A program made the position numbers and the translations under genes. 13,224 nt of DNA from Archaeoglobi archaeon (GTDB taxonomy: Archaea > Halobacteriota > Archaeoglobi > Archaeoglobales > Archaeoglobaceae). Shown piece by piece: positions 7,583 to 13,051 of the stretch. Every line of letters begins with the position of its first letter. Position 1 is the stretch's first letter. The stretch spans positions 1 to 13,224 of the forward strand of contig QNUZ01000036.1 in the NCBI GenBank assembly GCA_004347865.1. Reading direction: 5' to 3'. The notes beneath the pieces are model-generated. The model was not told where the DNA came from. It worked only from the letters and a program-made list of their open reading frames with translations, and made no database searches.

Positions 7583-7951
7583 TTATATCGCCTCCAGCAA
7601 TTCCCTAACTGTTTTAACTTTCTCCTCGGTCTTCTCAATCTTAGCCATTACTCCCTTAAACTGCGGCATTCCTGTGCCATCTGTTGCTGGATCAATAACA
7701 GCATTCGCATATGGGCCCATCGGAATGAATGCCAACCCTTTGGGGATCTCACCTTTTTTGGCAAAAACTACTACGCTGCCGAATTCCGTTGAAATCTTAA
7801 CTCTGTCCCCTTCCTTGAGTCCAAGTGATTTGAAGTCCTCCTCACTGAGCTCGATATAATTCACAGCCTTAGAATATTCTTCACTAAGTTTTTCTTCGAC
7901 CGTCGCTCCCTGATCGAGGGTTCTACCCGAAATAAGCTCAACAACCAACAT
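7583..7951 (-). CDS. fwdD: Formylmethanofuran dehydrogenase subunit D (molybdopterin dinucleotide-binding)
   Basis: 122 residues from the ATG at 7951. Provides the dinucleotide-binding beta-barrel domain that completes the pterin site of FwdB; such domains are fused in other molybdopterin enzymes. Family motifs seen are LISGRTLDQG near the N-terminus, EGDRVKI in the middle and GPYANAV...TDGTGMPQFKGV in the C-terminal half. A GTG three codons upstream (7960) is possible, but the ATG at 7951 is preferred because the GGTGG ribosome binding site overlaps that GTG. First gene of the operon; its TAA is immediately followed by the fwdB ATG. Confidence 0.94.
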   Translation of the reverse strand: MLVVELISGRTLDQGATVEEKLSEEYSKAVNYIELSEEDFKSLGLKEGDRVKISTEFGSVVVFAKKGEIPKGLAFIPMGPYANAVIDPATDGTGMPQFKGVMAKIEKTEEKVKTVRELLEAI

Positions 7952-7986
7952 AGCTACCACCAGAATTTTGGTGTGATCTATGCGAA

Positions 7987-7998
7987 GGTATATATAAC
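7987..7998 (-). promoter_or_regulatory. TATA box of the fwdDBAC operon
   Basis: Minus-strand GTTATATATACC is centred about 41 nt upstream of the fwdD ATG. It predicts a transcript start near 7966 and a leader of about 15 nt containing the GGTGG ribosome binding site. It shares the 128-nt intergenic region with the divergent minD promoter. Confidence 0.65.
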
Positions 7999-8025
7999 AG
8001 TATCTTTTTCTAGGTAAATAAACAT

Positions 8026-8053
8026 CAGATCAGAAACTTTAAATATTGATCTG
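8026..8053 (+). promoter_or_regulatory. Inverted repeat CAGATCA-N14-TGATCTG around the minD TATA box
   Basis: Perfect 7-nt arms at 8026-8032 and 8047-8053, centre-to-centre 21 bp (two helical turns), bracketing the TATA box at 8037-8047. The geometry fits a dimeric regulator that would occlude TBP at the minD promoter. It lies about 30 bp upstream of the fwd TATA box and so might act on both. No regulator gene is adjacent. Confidence 0.4.
8037..8047 (+). promoter_or_regulatory. TATA box of the minD operon
   Basis: CTTTAAATATT, preceded by a purine-rich BRE-like CAGAAA, is centred about 38 nt before the ATG at 8080. A transcript start near 8068-8070 would just include the GGTGA ribosome binding site at 8071-8075. 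Confidence 0.6.
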
Positions 8054-8079
8054 TATTATGATAATAATAAGGTGATTGA

Positions 8080-8871
8080 ATGGCGAGGACTATAACTGTA
8101 GCTTCGGGAAAGGGCGGAACCGGTAAGACGACAATTACGGCTAACCTAGGCATTGCGTTAACTCAGCTAGGATACGATGTAACGATCGTGGATGCGGACA
8201 TAACGATGGCAAATTTGGAACTTATCCTTGGCATGGAAGGACTGCCAGTTACCTTGCAGAATGTTCTTGCTGGTGAAGCAAGAATTGAGGAAGCTGTTTA
8301 CGTTGGACCTGGTGGAGTAAAGGTTGTTCCAGCCGGAGTAAGTCTAGAAGGGCTCAGAAAAGTCAATCCAGATAAACTAGAAGAAGTTCTTACCAGAATA
8401 GTGGGAAACACCGATATATTGTTGCTCGATGCTCCAGCAGGGCTTGAAAGAAGTGCTGTTATTGCAATAGGCGCTGCTCAAGAACTGCTTCTGATTGTAA
8501 ATCCTGAAATCGCCTCAATAACAGATGGACTAAAAACAAAGATAGTTGCAGAAAAGCTCGGAACAAAGACGCTCGGCGTTGTCATAAATCGTTTGACCGG
8601 CTGGGGAATAGACATGGCCAAAAGCGAAATTGAAGCGATTTTAGAAGCAAAGGTAATAGCAACAATCCCAGAAGATCCAGAAGTCAGGAAATCCGCAGCG
8701 TTTGGAAAGCCCGTTATCTTAAGCGCACCTAATTCTCCGGCAGCAGTAGCAATAAAAGAACTTGCTTACACAATAGCAGGAAAGAAGAAAGAAGAAGCGC
8801 CTACCGTCGTGGCTGCCAAAAAAGAGAGTGCCCTTGCCAAAATGCTCAAAGTATTCAGGAGAAAAAGGTGA
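8080..8871 (+). CDS. minD: MinD/ParA-family ATPase (archaeal MinD homologue)
   Basis: 263 residues. Deviant Walker A motif KGGTGKTT at 11-18 with the signature lysine K11, Walker A' region DADITMANLE (about 38-47) and Walker B LLLDAPAG (about 113-120). The last 13 residues (ALAKMLKVFRRKR) form a short basic amphipathic helix like the membrane-targeting sequence of MinD, following a Lys/Glu/Ala linker. It is therefore expected to bind the membrane in its ATP form. In archaea MinD homologues act in positioning of surface or polar structures, with no MinC/MinE partners; none is seen here. The start at 8080 is backed by GGTGA at 8071-8075. A small membrane/coiled-coil gene follows after 4 nt, its ribosome binding site overlapping the minD stop. 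Confidence 0.9.
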   Translation: MARTITVASGKGGTGKTTITANLGIALTQLGYDVTIVDADITMANLELILGMEGLPVTLQNVLAGEARIEEAVYVGPGGVKVVPAGVSLEGLRKVNPDKLEEVLTRIVGNTDILLLDAPAGLERSAVIAIGAAQELLLIVNPEIASITDGLKTKIVAEKLGTKTLGVVINRLTGWGIDMAKSEIEAILEAKVIATIPEDPEVRKSAAFGKPVILSAPNSPAAVAIKELAYTIAGKKKEEAPTVVAAKKESALAKMLKVFRRKR

Positions 8872-8875
8872 AACT

Positions 8876-9070
8876 ATGGACGACTTAGGGATATTTAATA
8901 TTTTGCTGATCGTTCTGCTCACCTTTAGCCTAATACTCAATATAATACAGCTAAAGAAGATAAGAACACTTTCCAAAGAGCTAAAAGAAGTTGGAACTAG
9001 AGTTAGTGTTACCAAAGAAGAGCTGGCACAAATTAGGAGAAGACTTGAAAAGATGAAAAGCGAGCTGTGA
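8876..9070 (+). CDS. Small single-span membrane protein with coiled coil, coupled to minD
   Basis: 64 residues from the ATG at 8876. One N-terminal hydrophobic segment (about residues 6-25) is followed by a highly charged region to the end (26-64) with heptad-like spacing of Leu/Val/Ile, consistent with a cytoplasmic coiled coil. The frame is open from an upstream GTG at 8828, but AAGGTGA at 8865-8871, just before the ATG at 8876, fixes the start, and the stop of minD (TGA 8869-8871) lies within that SD. The tight coupling suggests a membrane partner or anchor for MinD. I do not recognise the family. Confidence 0.75.
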   Translation: MDDLGIFNILLIVLLTFSLILNIIQLKKIRTLSKELKEVGTRVSVTKEELAQIRRRLEKMKSEL

Positions 9071-9320
9071 ACTGCTAACATTTAAAGGCGGGCATCCATT
9101 AAGGGACTTTCCGCCCCCCTCATCTGCCAGTTCAAAAGCCAAGTTTCCACATCTCGCAGATCTAGTTAACCCGCGGGCTATTTGGATGTAGATCCGCATT
9201 TCGGTTAGGAACTTCCCCAATCCCGCTAAGGGCGGGGGTTTCGGTTATAAAGAGAAGTGTTTTTAAGAATTTTTGCAAAAGTATTTTTACCAAGAAGTCT
9301 AGAGTAGAAGGGTGAGCTAA
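9071..9320 (+). other. 250-nt non-coding region, possible structured RNA and terminator
   Basis: No plausible reading frame. Several complementary stretches suggest RNA structure: GGCGG near 9088-9092 with CCGCC near 9111-9115; GCAGATCTA (9156-9164) with TAGATCCGC (9189-9197, one A-C mismatch), enclosing CCCGCGGG; and the GC hairpin at about 9222-9236. After the hairpin come T-runs at 9260-9264, 9270-9274 and 9284-9288, which could terminate minD-operon transcripts. The right part matches the repeat family described as copy B, so the whole stretch may be a remnant omega-RNA-like right end of an IS200/IS605 element. A weak TATA-like GTATTTTTAC (9281-9290) lies upstream of the next gene. Confidence 0.4.
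9221..9251 (+). repeat. Copy B of the GC-hairpin / GTTRTAAA element
   Basis: TCCCGCTAAGGGCGGGGG is followed by TTTCGGTTATAAAGAG. Same order as in the other copies (C-rich arm, AAGGGCG arm, G-run, TTTC, then GTT-TAAA), but the hairpin is rearranged and the tail reads GGTTATAAAG. It ends the structured non-coding stretch after the minD operon. Confidence 0.45.
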
Positions 9321-9476
9321 ATGAGGCGATTCGATTGGAGAAAATTCAAGAGAAAGGGTCTAAAGAAAATTCTAAGCAAAGACGAAAAATTGCTTGAAAA
9401 GAGAGTCAACGAACTAAAACCGGAAAAAGGTGGAAGCATAAAAGAAATTTCAAAAGAAGTTCTTCCTGAAGAATGA
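9321..9476 (+). CDS. 51-residue lysine-rich small protein coupled to the ThiS-like gene
   Basis: ATG at 9321, TGA at 9474-9476. The protein starts MRRFDWRKFKRKGLKK and ends in KEVLPEE. It is very basic in the first 20 residues and mixed-charge afterwards, with no membrane segment or cysteine. GGGTGA at 9310-9315 is a good ribosome binding site. The stop overlaps the next start as ATGA (9473-9476), which is the main evidence that it is translated. Family not recognised; a nucleic-acid- or partner-binding role is conceivable from charge only. Confidence 0.65.
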   Translation: MRRFDWRKFKRKGLKKILSKDEKLLEKRVNELKPEKGGSIKEISKEVLPEE

Positions 9477-9679
9477 AGGTAAAACTAATTTTTATTGGTT
9501 TTGAAAAGAAAGAGGAAGTACTGGAAGTCGAAAAAGGAAGAAGGTACTGTGAAATACTAGAGGATTTAAGGATTAACCCGGAAACTGTAGTTTTAGTGAG
9601 AGATTCTACACCGGTGCCCATAGATGACTACGCTGAAGAGGGGGAGATAACTGTAATTAGAGTGATCTCGGGTGGTTGA
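9473..9679 (+). CDS. ThiS/MoaD/SAMP-like beta-grasp protein with C-terminal Gly-Gly
   Basis: 68 residues, ending VIRVISGG. Length, the central VVLVRDSTPVPIDDY segment and the terminal di-glycine match the small archaeal ubiquitin-like / sulfur-carrier family; the pattern is closest, from memory, to SAMP2-type proteins. Such proteins are adenylated at the C-terminus by an E1-like enzyme (UbaA/MoeB/ThiF). They then act as sulfur donors (tRNA thiolation, molybdopterin or thiazole) or as isopeptide modifiers. No E1-like gene is in the window. Start overlaps the stop of the 51-residue gene (ATGA). Molybdopterin supply for Fwd is one conceivable role but not specifically indicated. Confidence 0.82.
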   Translation: MKVKLIFIGFEKKEEVLEVEKGRRYCEILEDLRINPETVVLVRDSTPVPIDDYAEEGEITVIRVISGG

Positions 9680-9804
9680 AGTTCCTCGAGATTACCGCTT
9701 TTGCGATACTCTTGTCCCGTTCAATCCCAACCCAGTACTAGAGGGCCCATAACTCTTAACGCTACCCAAGAAAAACGATTCAGCCTAGACTAAGCTTTAT
9801 TTCC

Positions 9805-9862
9805 GGGTACGTTTCTGACCTCTTCTCCCGCCGCCCTGAAGGGCGAGGCTTTCAGTTGTAAA
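9805..9862 (+). mobile_element. Copy C: IS200/IS605-like right-end / omega-RNA-like element
   Basis: Best-preserved copy. GGGTACGTTTCTGACCTCTT leads into a perfect 5-bp hairpin CGCCC-TGAA-GGGCG (9832-9845), then AGGCTTTCAGTTGTAAAG. This order resembles, from memory, right ends of archaeal IS200/IS605-group elements, whose transcripts give TnpB guide (omega) RNAs. It aligns with the element at 13052-13107 over about 55 nt. No tnpA or tnpB is present, so it would be a solo end, a MITE-like remnant or a co-opted RNA. A plain transcription terminator for the upstream gene is the main alternative. Confidence 0.45.
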
Positions 9863-9907
9863 GCTTCCCTATTAAACATGTAAAAATTTTTCAATAATAA
9901 GGGAAAA

Positions 9908-9917
9908 CTTTTTATAG
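9908..9917 (+). promoter_or_regulatory. TATA box of the UPF0058 gene
   Basis: CTTTTTATAG is centred about 27 nt before the ATG at 9939, indicating a leaderless transcript. There is no ribosome binding site before the start codon, which fits. Confidence 0.6.
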
Positions 9918-9938
9918 ATAGTATCACAATGACTAGTG

Positions 9939-10214
9939 ATGCAAAAGGAAGAAGTACTCGTGCTACATTTGGTGCTCTTCAATATTAAGAGAATTTTAGA
10001 GGGCGCCGGTTTGGCAAATGAGCATTTCAAAGCCTACGATGCCCTTGGGATAAATCCCGTACAAGTGAACAGAAGCAAAGCCGACCATAAAAAGGCCGTT
10101 CAGCTACTTTGCAAGGGAATTTCCGAGGTTTTGAGAACAGGCAATAATGAGAAACTTTTACAAAGTCTAAAAACGAAGGAGACTTTCCAGACTCCAAAAA
10201 TCATTGCTCGTTGA
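9939..10214 (+). CDS. UPF0058 family protein
   Basis: 91 residues. The opening MQKEEVLVLHLVLFNIKR and the segment INPVQVNRSKADHKKAV (about 38-54) match the archaeal UPF0058 family, a small helical protein of unknown function; H10 and H50 are at its recurrent histidine positions. The frame is open from a GTG at 9936, but ATG 9939 is chosen because it lies at the predicted leaderless transcript start. The C-terminal 25 residues beyond the conserved core are variable and basic. The stop codon overlaps the convergent acetyltransferase gene by 14 nt. Confidence 0.85.
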   Translation: MQKEEVLVLHLVLFNIKRILEGAGLANEHFKAYDALGINPVQVNRSKADHKKAVQLLCKGISEVLRTGNNEKLLQSLKTKETFQTPKIIAR

Positions 10215-10647
10215 ACCTAAGCACCATGTAATAAGCATCCTCGCCGTCGCTGTAGTAGTTAGGAATAGTTTCGGCTATCTTAAAACCCAACTTCTCGTAA
10301 AGCTTCTGAGCAATCTTGTTTGATACCCTGACCTCAAGGGCTATTTCCTTCTTTCCTTTCTCTCTGAGTCTCTCAATTGCCCTTTTCATCAGATATTCCC
10401 CAATTCCGCTTCCCCTAAACTCCTTTCTTACTGCAATCGATATGATCTTACCCCTAAGCGGATCCACATCCATCGTAACAACGTATCCGACAATCTTTTT
10501 ACCAAAATCCGCAACAAAAATGTCGCTTCCATATGTTAGATAAACATACATATCGAATGACGGATTTCTTGGATTGAAAGCCTCTCGATCTATTTCAAGA
10601 ACGTCCTTGAAATCCTTCATCGAATATTCTCTAATTATTACCTGCAC
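10201..10647 (-). CDS. GNAT-family N-acetyltransferase (RimI/Ard1-like)
   Basis: 148 residues from a GTG at 10647. Acetyl-CoA-dependent acetyltransferase. The acetyl-CoA pyrophosphate loop is R78-G-S-G-I-G83 in VRKEFRGSGIGEYL, and the family NKIAQKLYEKLGF motif follows at about 110-122 with Y117 at the usual general-acid position. The length and C-terminus fit archaeal RimI/Ard1 enzymes that acetylate protein N-termini. The frame is open up to 10719, but the extra 24 residues overlap the divergent gene and do not resemble the family. A TATA box about 27 nt before the GTG supports a leaderless start there. ATG at 10620 is a less likely alternative. Confidence 0.87.
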   Translation of the reverse strand: MQVIIREYSMKDFKDVLEIDREAFNPRNPSFDMYVYLTYGSDIFVADFGKKIVGYVVTMDVDPLRGKIISIAVRKEFRGSGIGEYLMKRAIERLREKGKKEIALEVRVSNKIAQKLYEKLGFKIAETIPNYYSDGEDAYYMVLRFNEQ

Positions 10648-10684
10648 AAAGCTTATACTGCAGAAAGGAAATATTAAGATAATG
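10645..10684. promoter_or_regulatory. Interlocked divergent leaderless promoters
   Basis: Plus-strand TATA-like GCTTATACT (10651-10659) is 27 nt before the ATG at 10682 of the UPF0146 gene. Minus-strand CTTAATATTT (10678-10669) is 27 nt before the GTG at 10647 of the acetyltransferase. Each TATA box thus lies next to the other gene's start point, and both start codons coincide with predicted transcript starts. Confidence 0.55.
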
Positions 10685-11056
10685 CTTCGTCTTGCTGAAT
10701 ACATCGCCAACAGATACAAAAAAGTTGCGGAGATTGGAATTGGTGGCTACACTGCAGTAGCAGAATATTTATCCTCCAAGGGAGTTAAGGTAATAGCAAC
10801 CGATATTCGAGATGTCCAGACTGGCGTAGAATTTTTTATAGATGACGTCAGAAATCCAAGAATATCACTCTATAATGGTGTAGAACTCGTATATTCCATA
10901 AGACCGCCTCCAGAACTTTTCAAAAGCATAAGAGAGCTCGCGATGAGACTCAATGCTGATTGTATAATCAAGCCGTTGTACGGAGACTACACAGATGGCA
11001 GGATTGTTAATTACAAAGGGCTTGAATTCTACCTATGGAATCGAAACGATATCTGA
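10682..11056 (+). CDS. UPF0146 family protein (Rossmann-like, methyltransferase-related fold)
   Basis: 124 residues from the ATG at 10682. Starts MLRLAEYIANRYKKVAEIGIGGYTAVAEYL, with the glycine-rich loop EIGIGGYTAVA (17-27) and an acidic end of strand 2 (ATDIRD, 39-44), as in SAM-binding Rossmann folds. DDVRNP (54-59), YSIRPPPEL (71-79) and IKPLYGD (96-102) are hallmarks of UPF0146. Function is unknown and the fold is truncated relative to active methyltransferases. The frame extends upstream to 10574, but the promoter and family start favour 10682. The stop overlaps the priS start (TGATG, 11054-11058), so the two are probably co-translated. Confidence 0.85.
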   Translation: MLRLAEYIANRYKKVAEIGIGGYTAVAEYLSSKGVKVIATDIRDVQTGVEFFIDDVRNPRISLYNGVELVYSIRPPPELFKSIRELAMRLNADCIIKPLYGDYTDGRIVNYKGLEFYLWNRNDI

Positions 11057-11988
11057 TGAAAAAGTTTCTTGACTACTACAGGAAAGCAGAAATAGAGATG
11101 CCAAAATCATTCGAAAAAAGAGAGTTTGCATTTGTTCCATTTGAAGCTTTTCCAGAATTTTATATGCAAAGGCATATTTCCTTCTCTTCCAAAGAAGACT
11201 TCCGAAGCTACATTATCTCCAACGTTCCTGCACACATTTACTACTCATCTGCATACTACGAAAATCCTGGAAAAGAGAGAATGGAAGAGAAAGGCTGGCT
11301 CGGAGCAGATCTAATATTCGATATTGACGCAGACCATTTGCCTCTGAAAACAGAATCGATTGAAAAGGCCCTTGAAGTCGCGAAAAGAGAGGTTAAAAAG
11401 CTATTGCAGGTTTTAAAGCTTGACTTCGGTGTCAAAGAGCCAGAAGTTTACTTCTCCGGAAGTCGTGGATATCATGTCCACGTCTGCGAGGAAGAATTCC
11501 TGAAGCTTGATTCTGCAGAAAGAAGGGAAATAGTCGACTATCTAACATTAAATAATCCAAAGATCCTCCAGAAGAAAAAAATAATGGATTCAAACATAGC
11601 CCTAAGGGTTTTTGCTTACCTAAGGCAAAAGAAAAAACTAGATGGCAAAGAGCTTCTGAAGGCTCTGCAGAATCCAGAGGATGTTCTGGAAAAGTTCAGG
11701 ATATACATTGACGCACCAGTAACTGCGGACGTTAAGAGACTTATACGGATGCCCGGAACACTTCACGGCAAAACTGGGCTCAAGGTTGTGAAGGTTGAGG
11801 ATATAGAATCCTTCAACCCCTTGAAAGATGCCATTGCCTTTGGGGAAGAAAAAATCAGGCTGAGGGTTTTAAAGAAAATAAAAATTGAAATTGGGGAAGA
11901 AAAATTCAATTTCGATGCCGGCGAAACGGCCGAGATACCCGAATATGCTGGCATTTACTTTCTATGCAGAGGTTTTGCAACACTCTGA
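11056..11988 (+). CDS. priS: Archaeal DNA primase small (catalytic) subunit PriS
   Basis: 310 residues from the ATG at 11056. Synthesises primers with PriL for chromosomal replication. Catalytic D89-x-D91 lies in LIFDIDAD, SGSRGYHVHV at 134-143 carries the nucleotide-binding histidine, and DAPVTADVKRLIRMPGTLHGKTGL (219-242) holds the third acidic residue and conserved basic residues. HREF/GF-like KREFAFVPF near the start and YYSSAYYENP are also typical. An in-frame ATG at 11035 would add seven residues; 11056 is preferred for the TGATG coupling with UPF0146, but neither start has a good SD. The Cys/His zinc knuckle found after DxD in many primases is absent. The 3' end overlaps hisC by 27 nt. 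PriL is not in the window. Confidence 0.92.
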   Translation: MKKFLDYYRKAEIEMPKSFEKREFAFVPFEAFPEFYMQRHISFSSKEDFRSYIISNVPAHIYYSSAYYENPGKERMEEKGWLGADLIFDIDADHLPLKTESIEKALEVAKREVKKLLQVLKLDFGVKEPEVYFSGSRGYHVHVCEEEFLKLDSAERREIVDYLTLNNPKILQKKKIMDSNIALRVFAYLRQKKKLDGKELLKALQNPEDVLEKFRIYIDAPVTADVKRLIRMPGTLHGKTGLKVVKVEDIESFNPLKDAIAFGEEKIRLRVLKKIKIEIGEEKFNFDAGETAEIPEYAGIYFLCRGFATL

Positions 11989-12993
11989 CTCTAAGATTTC
12001 AAGCACCCTGTCGTTTTCTTCCCTCCTCCCGATCGTCATCCTAATAAAATTACCATCAAGACCCATTAAACCGCTTAGATTTCTCACCACTACTCCGTGC
12101 TGAAGTAGCTTCCCAAACAGATCTTTTTCGGTTCTGAAAAGTATGAAATTTGCCTCAGAAGGGTAAACTTCAAATCCAAGTCTTATAAGTTCTCTGAACA
12201 CTCTTTCACGCTCTTCAACTATCTTTCTCTTCAGTTCGAGATAATAATCGAGCGATCTTAATGCGGCAACTGCTGCAGCAACTCCCGGAGTTGGAATTGC
12301 AAATGGTAGCCTTACTTTCTCCAGAGCTTCAGCTATTTCCTTATTCGCTATCGCATAGCCTATCCTCAAACCTGCCAGTCCAAAAAACTTAGAAAAGCTT
12401 CTGAGAACTATCACGTTGTCGAATTCGTAAACAAGATTCAACAGGCTCTTTTCCGAAAACTCTACATAGGCCTCATCGATCAGAAGGTATTCCGAAGTTT
12501 CTGCAATTCTTTCAGCAATTTTTCTTTCCACAGTGTTTCCCGTTGGATTGTTGGGTGAGCAAATTATCGATAACTTCGGTTTCTCCTTTTCAAAGAAATC
12601 AGGATCCAGAGAATAGCGCTCGTAGATTGGAAGCAAAATCGAGGCATTCCGGAGCATTGCGTAGGTCAGATAAAGGGAGTATGAGGGCATGGGGATTGCC
12701 ACCTTGTCCAATTCATCAAGAAGGATGTCACAAACTCTAGAAATGAGTTCAGAAGATCCGCATCCGAGTGCTATATTCTCAATCCCTACACCCAGATATT
12801 CAGAAATACCCTTTTTCAGTTCGATATAGCTGGGATCAGGATATCTGTTTATCTTATCCACAGATTCTATGTACGACTTCCTAACTTCCTCACTTGGTTG
12901 GTAAGGATTTTCGTTGGAATTAAGCAGTATCACATCTCCCCTGGGGAAAATACCAGCGTCATAGGGATTTATGATCCTTACAACGTTTCGCAT
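11962..12993 (-). CDS. hisC: Histidinol-phosphate aminotransferase
   Basis: 343 residues, PLP-dependent fold-type I enzyme converting imidazole acetol phosphate and glutamate to histidinol phosphate in histidine biosynthesis. Landmarks: LNSNENPY (24-31), SPNNPTGNT (146-154, N149), LIDEAYVEF (171-179, D173 to the pyridine nitrogen), SFSKFFGLAGLRIGY (199-213) with the PLP lysine K202 and the phosphate-binding R210, and a C-terminal IRMTIGRREEN substrate-binding segment. Length is normal. It stands alone, without other his genes. A related activity on aromatic amino acids cannot be excluded, though NENPY and the overall pattern favour HisC. A TATA box precedes the ATG at 12993. Confidence 0.92.
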   Translation of the reverse strand: MRNVVRIINPYDAGIFPRGDVILLNSNENPYQPSEEVRKSYIESVDKINRYPDPSYIELKKGISEYLGVGIENIALGCGSSELISRVCDILLDELDKVAIPMPSYSLYLTYAMLRNASILLPIYERYSLDPDFFEKEKPKLSIICSPNNPTGNTVERKIAERIAETSEYLLIDEAYVEFSEKSLLNLVYEFDNVIVLRSFSKFFGLAGLRIGYAIANKEIAEALEKVRLPFAIPTPGVAAAVAALRSLDYYLELKRKIVEERERVFRELIRLGFEVYPSEANFILFRTEKDLFGKLLQHGVVVRNLSGLMGLDGNFIRMTIGRREENDRVLEILESECCKTSA

Positions 12994-13020
12994 AGTTTAT
13001 CCAAATCTTCATATTTTTCA

Positions 13021-13030
13021 TATTTTTAAA
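13021..13030 (-). promoter_or_regulatory. TATA box of hisC
   Basis: Minus-strand TTTAAAAATA is centred about 33 nt before the hisC ATG, predicting a leader of a few nucleotides. A second AT-rich tract (13020-13011) is close enough to be an alternative. Confidence 0.45.
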
Positions 13031-13051
13031 GATTTCCTAAACAGAAAATTG

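Larger units (their letters stand above)
9680..9938 (+). other. 259-nt non-coding region ending in repeat copy C
   Basis: No convincing reading frame. About 9700-9804 is GC-richer and has features of a structured RNA (for example CCCAGTACTAGAGGGCCC around 9731-9748 and TTTCCGGGTAC at 9800-9810). It runs directly into the GC hairpin and GTTGTAAAG tail of copy C. After it an imperfect inverted repeat (TTCCCTATTA, 9865-9874; TAATAAGGGAA, 9895-9905) brackets an AAAAATTTTT palindrome (9882-9891), immediately before the TATA box of the UPF0058 gene. Interpreted as a possible omega-RNA-like remnant, terminator region and promoter in series. Confidence 0.4.

Noticed and set aside
8828..8875. GTG start at 8828 for the small gene after minD
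   Set aside because: It lies inside minD without an SD and adds a segment unlike the rest; ATG 8876 has AAGGTGA correctly spaced.
9071..9935. tRNA or 5S rRNA genes in the two non-coding regions
   Set aside because: No acceptor/T-loop pattern (GTTCRANNC with matching stems) or CCA-compatible cloverleaf could be found on reading; GTTCAATCC at 9719-9727 resembles a T-loop but lacks the surrounding stems.
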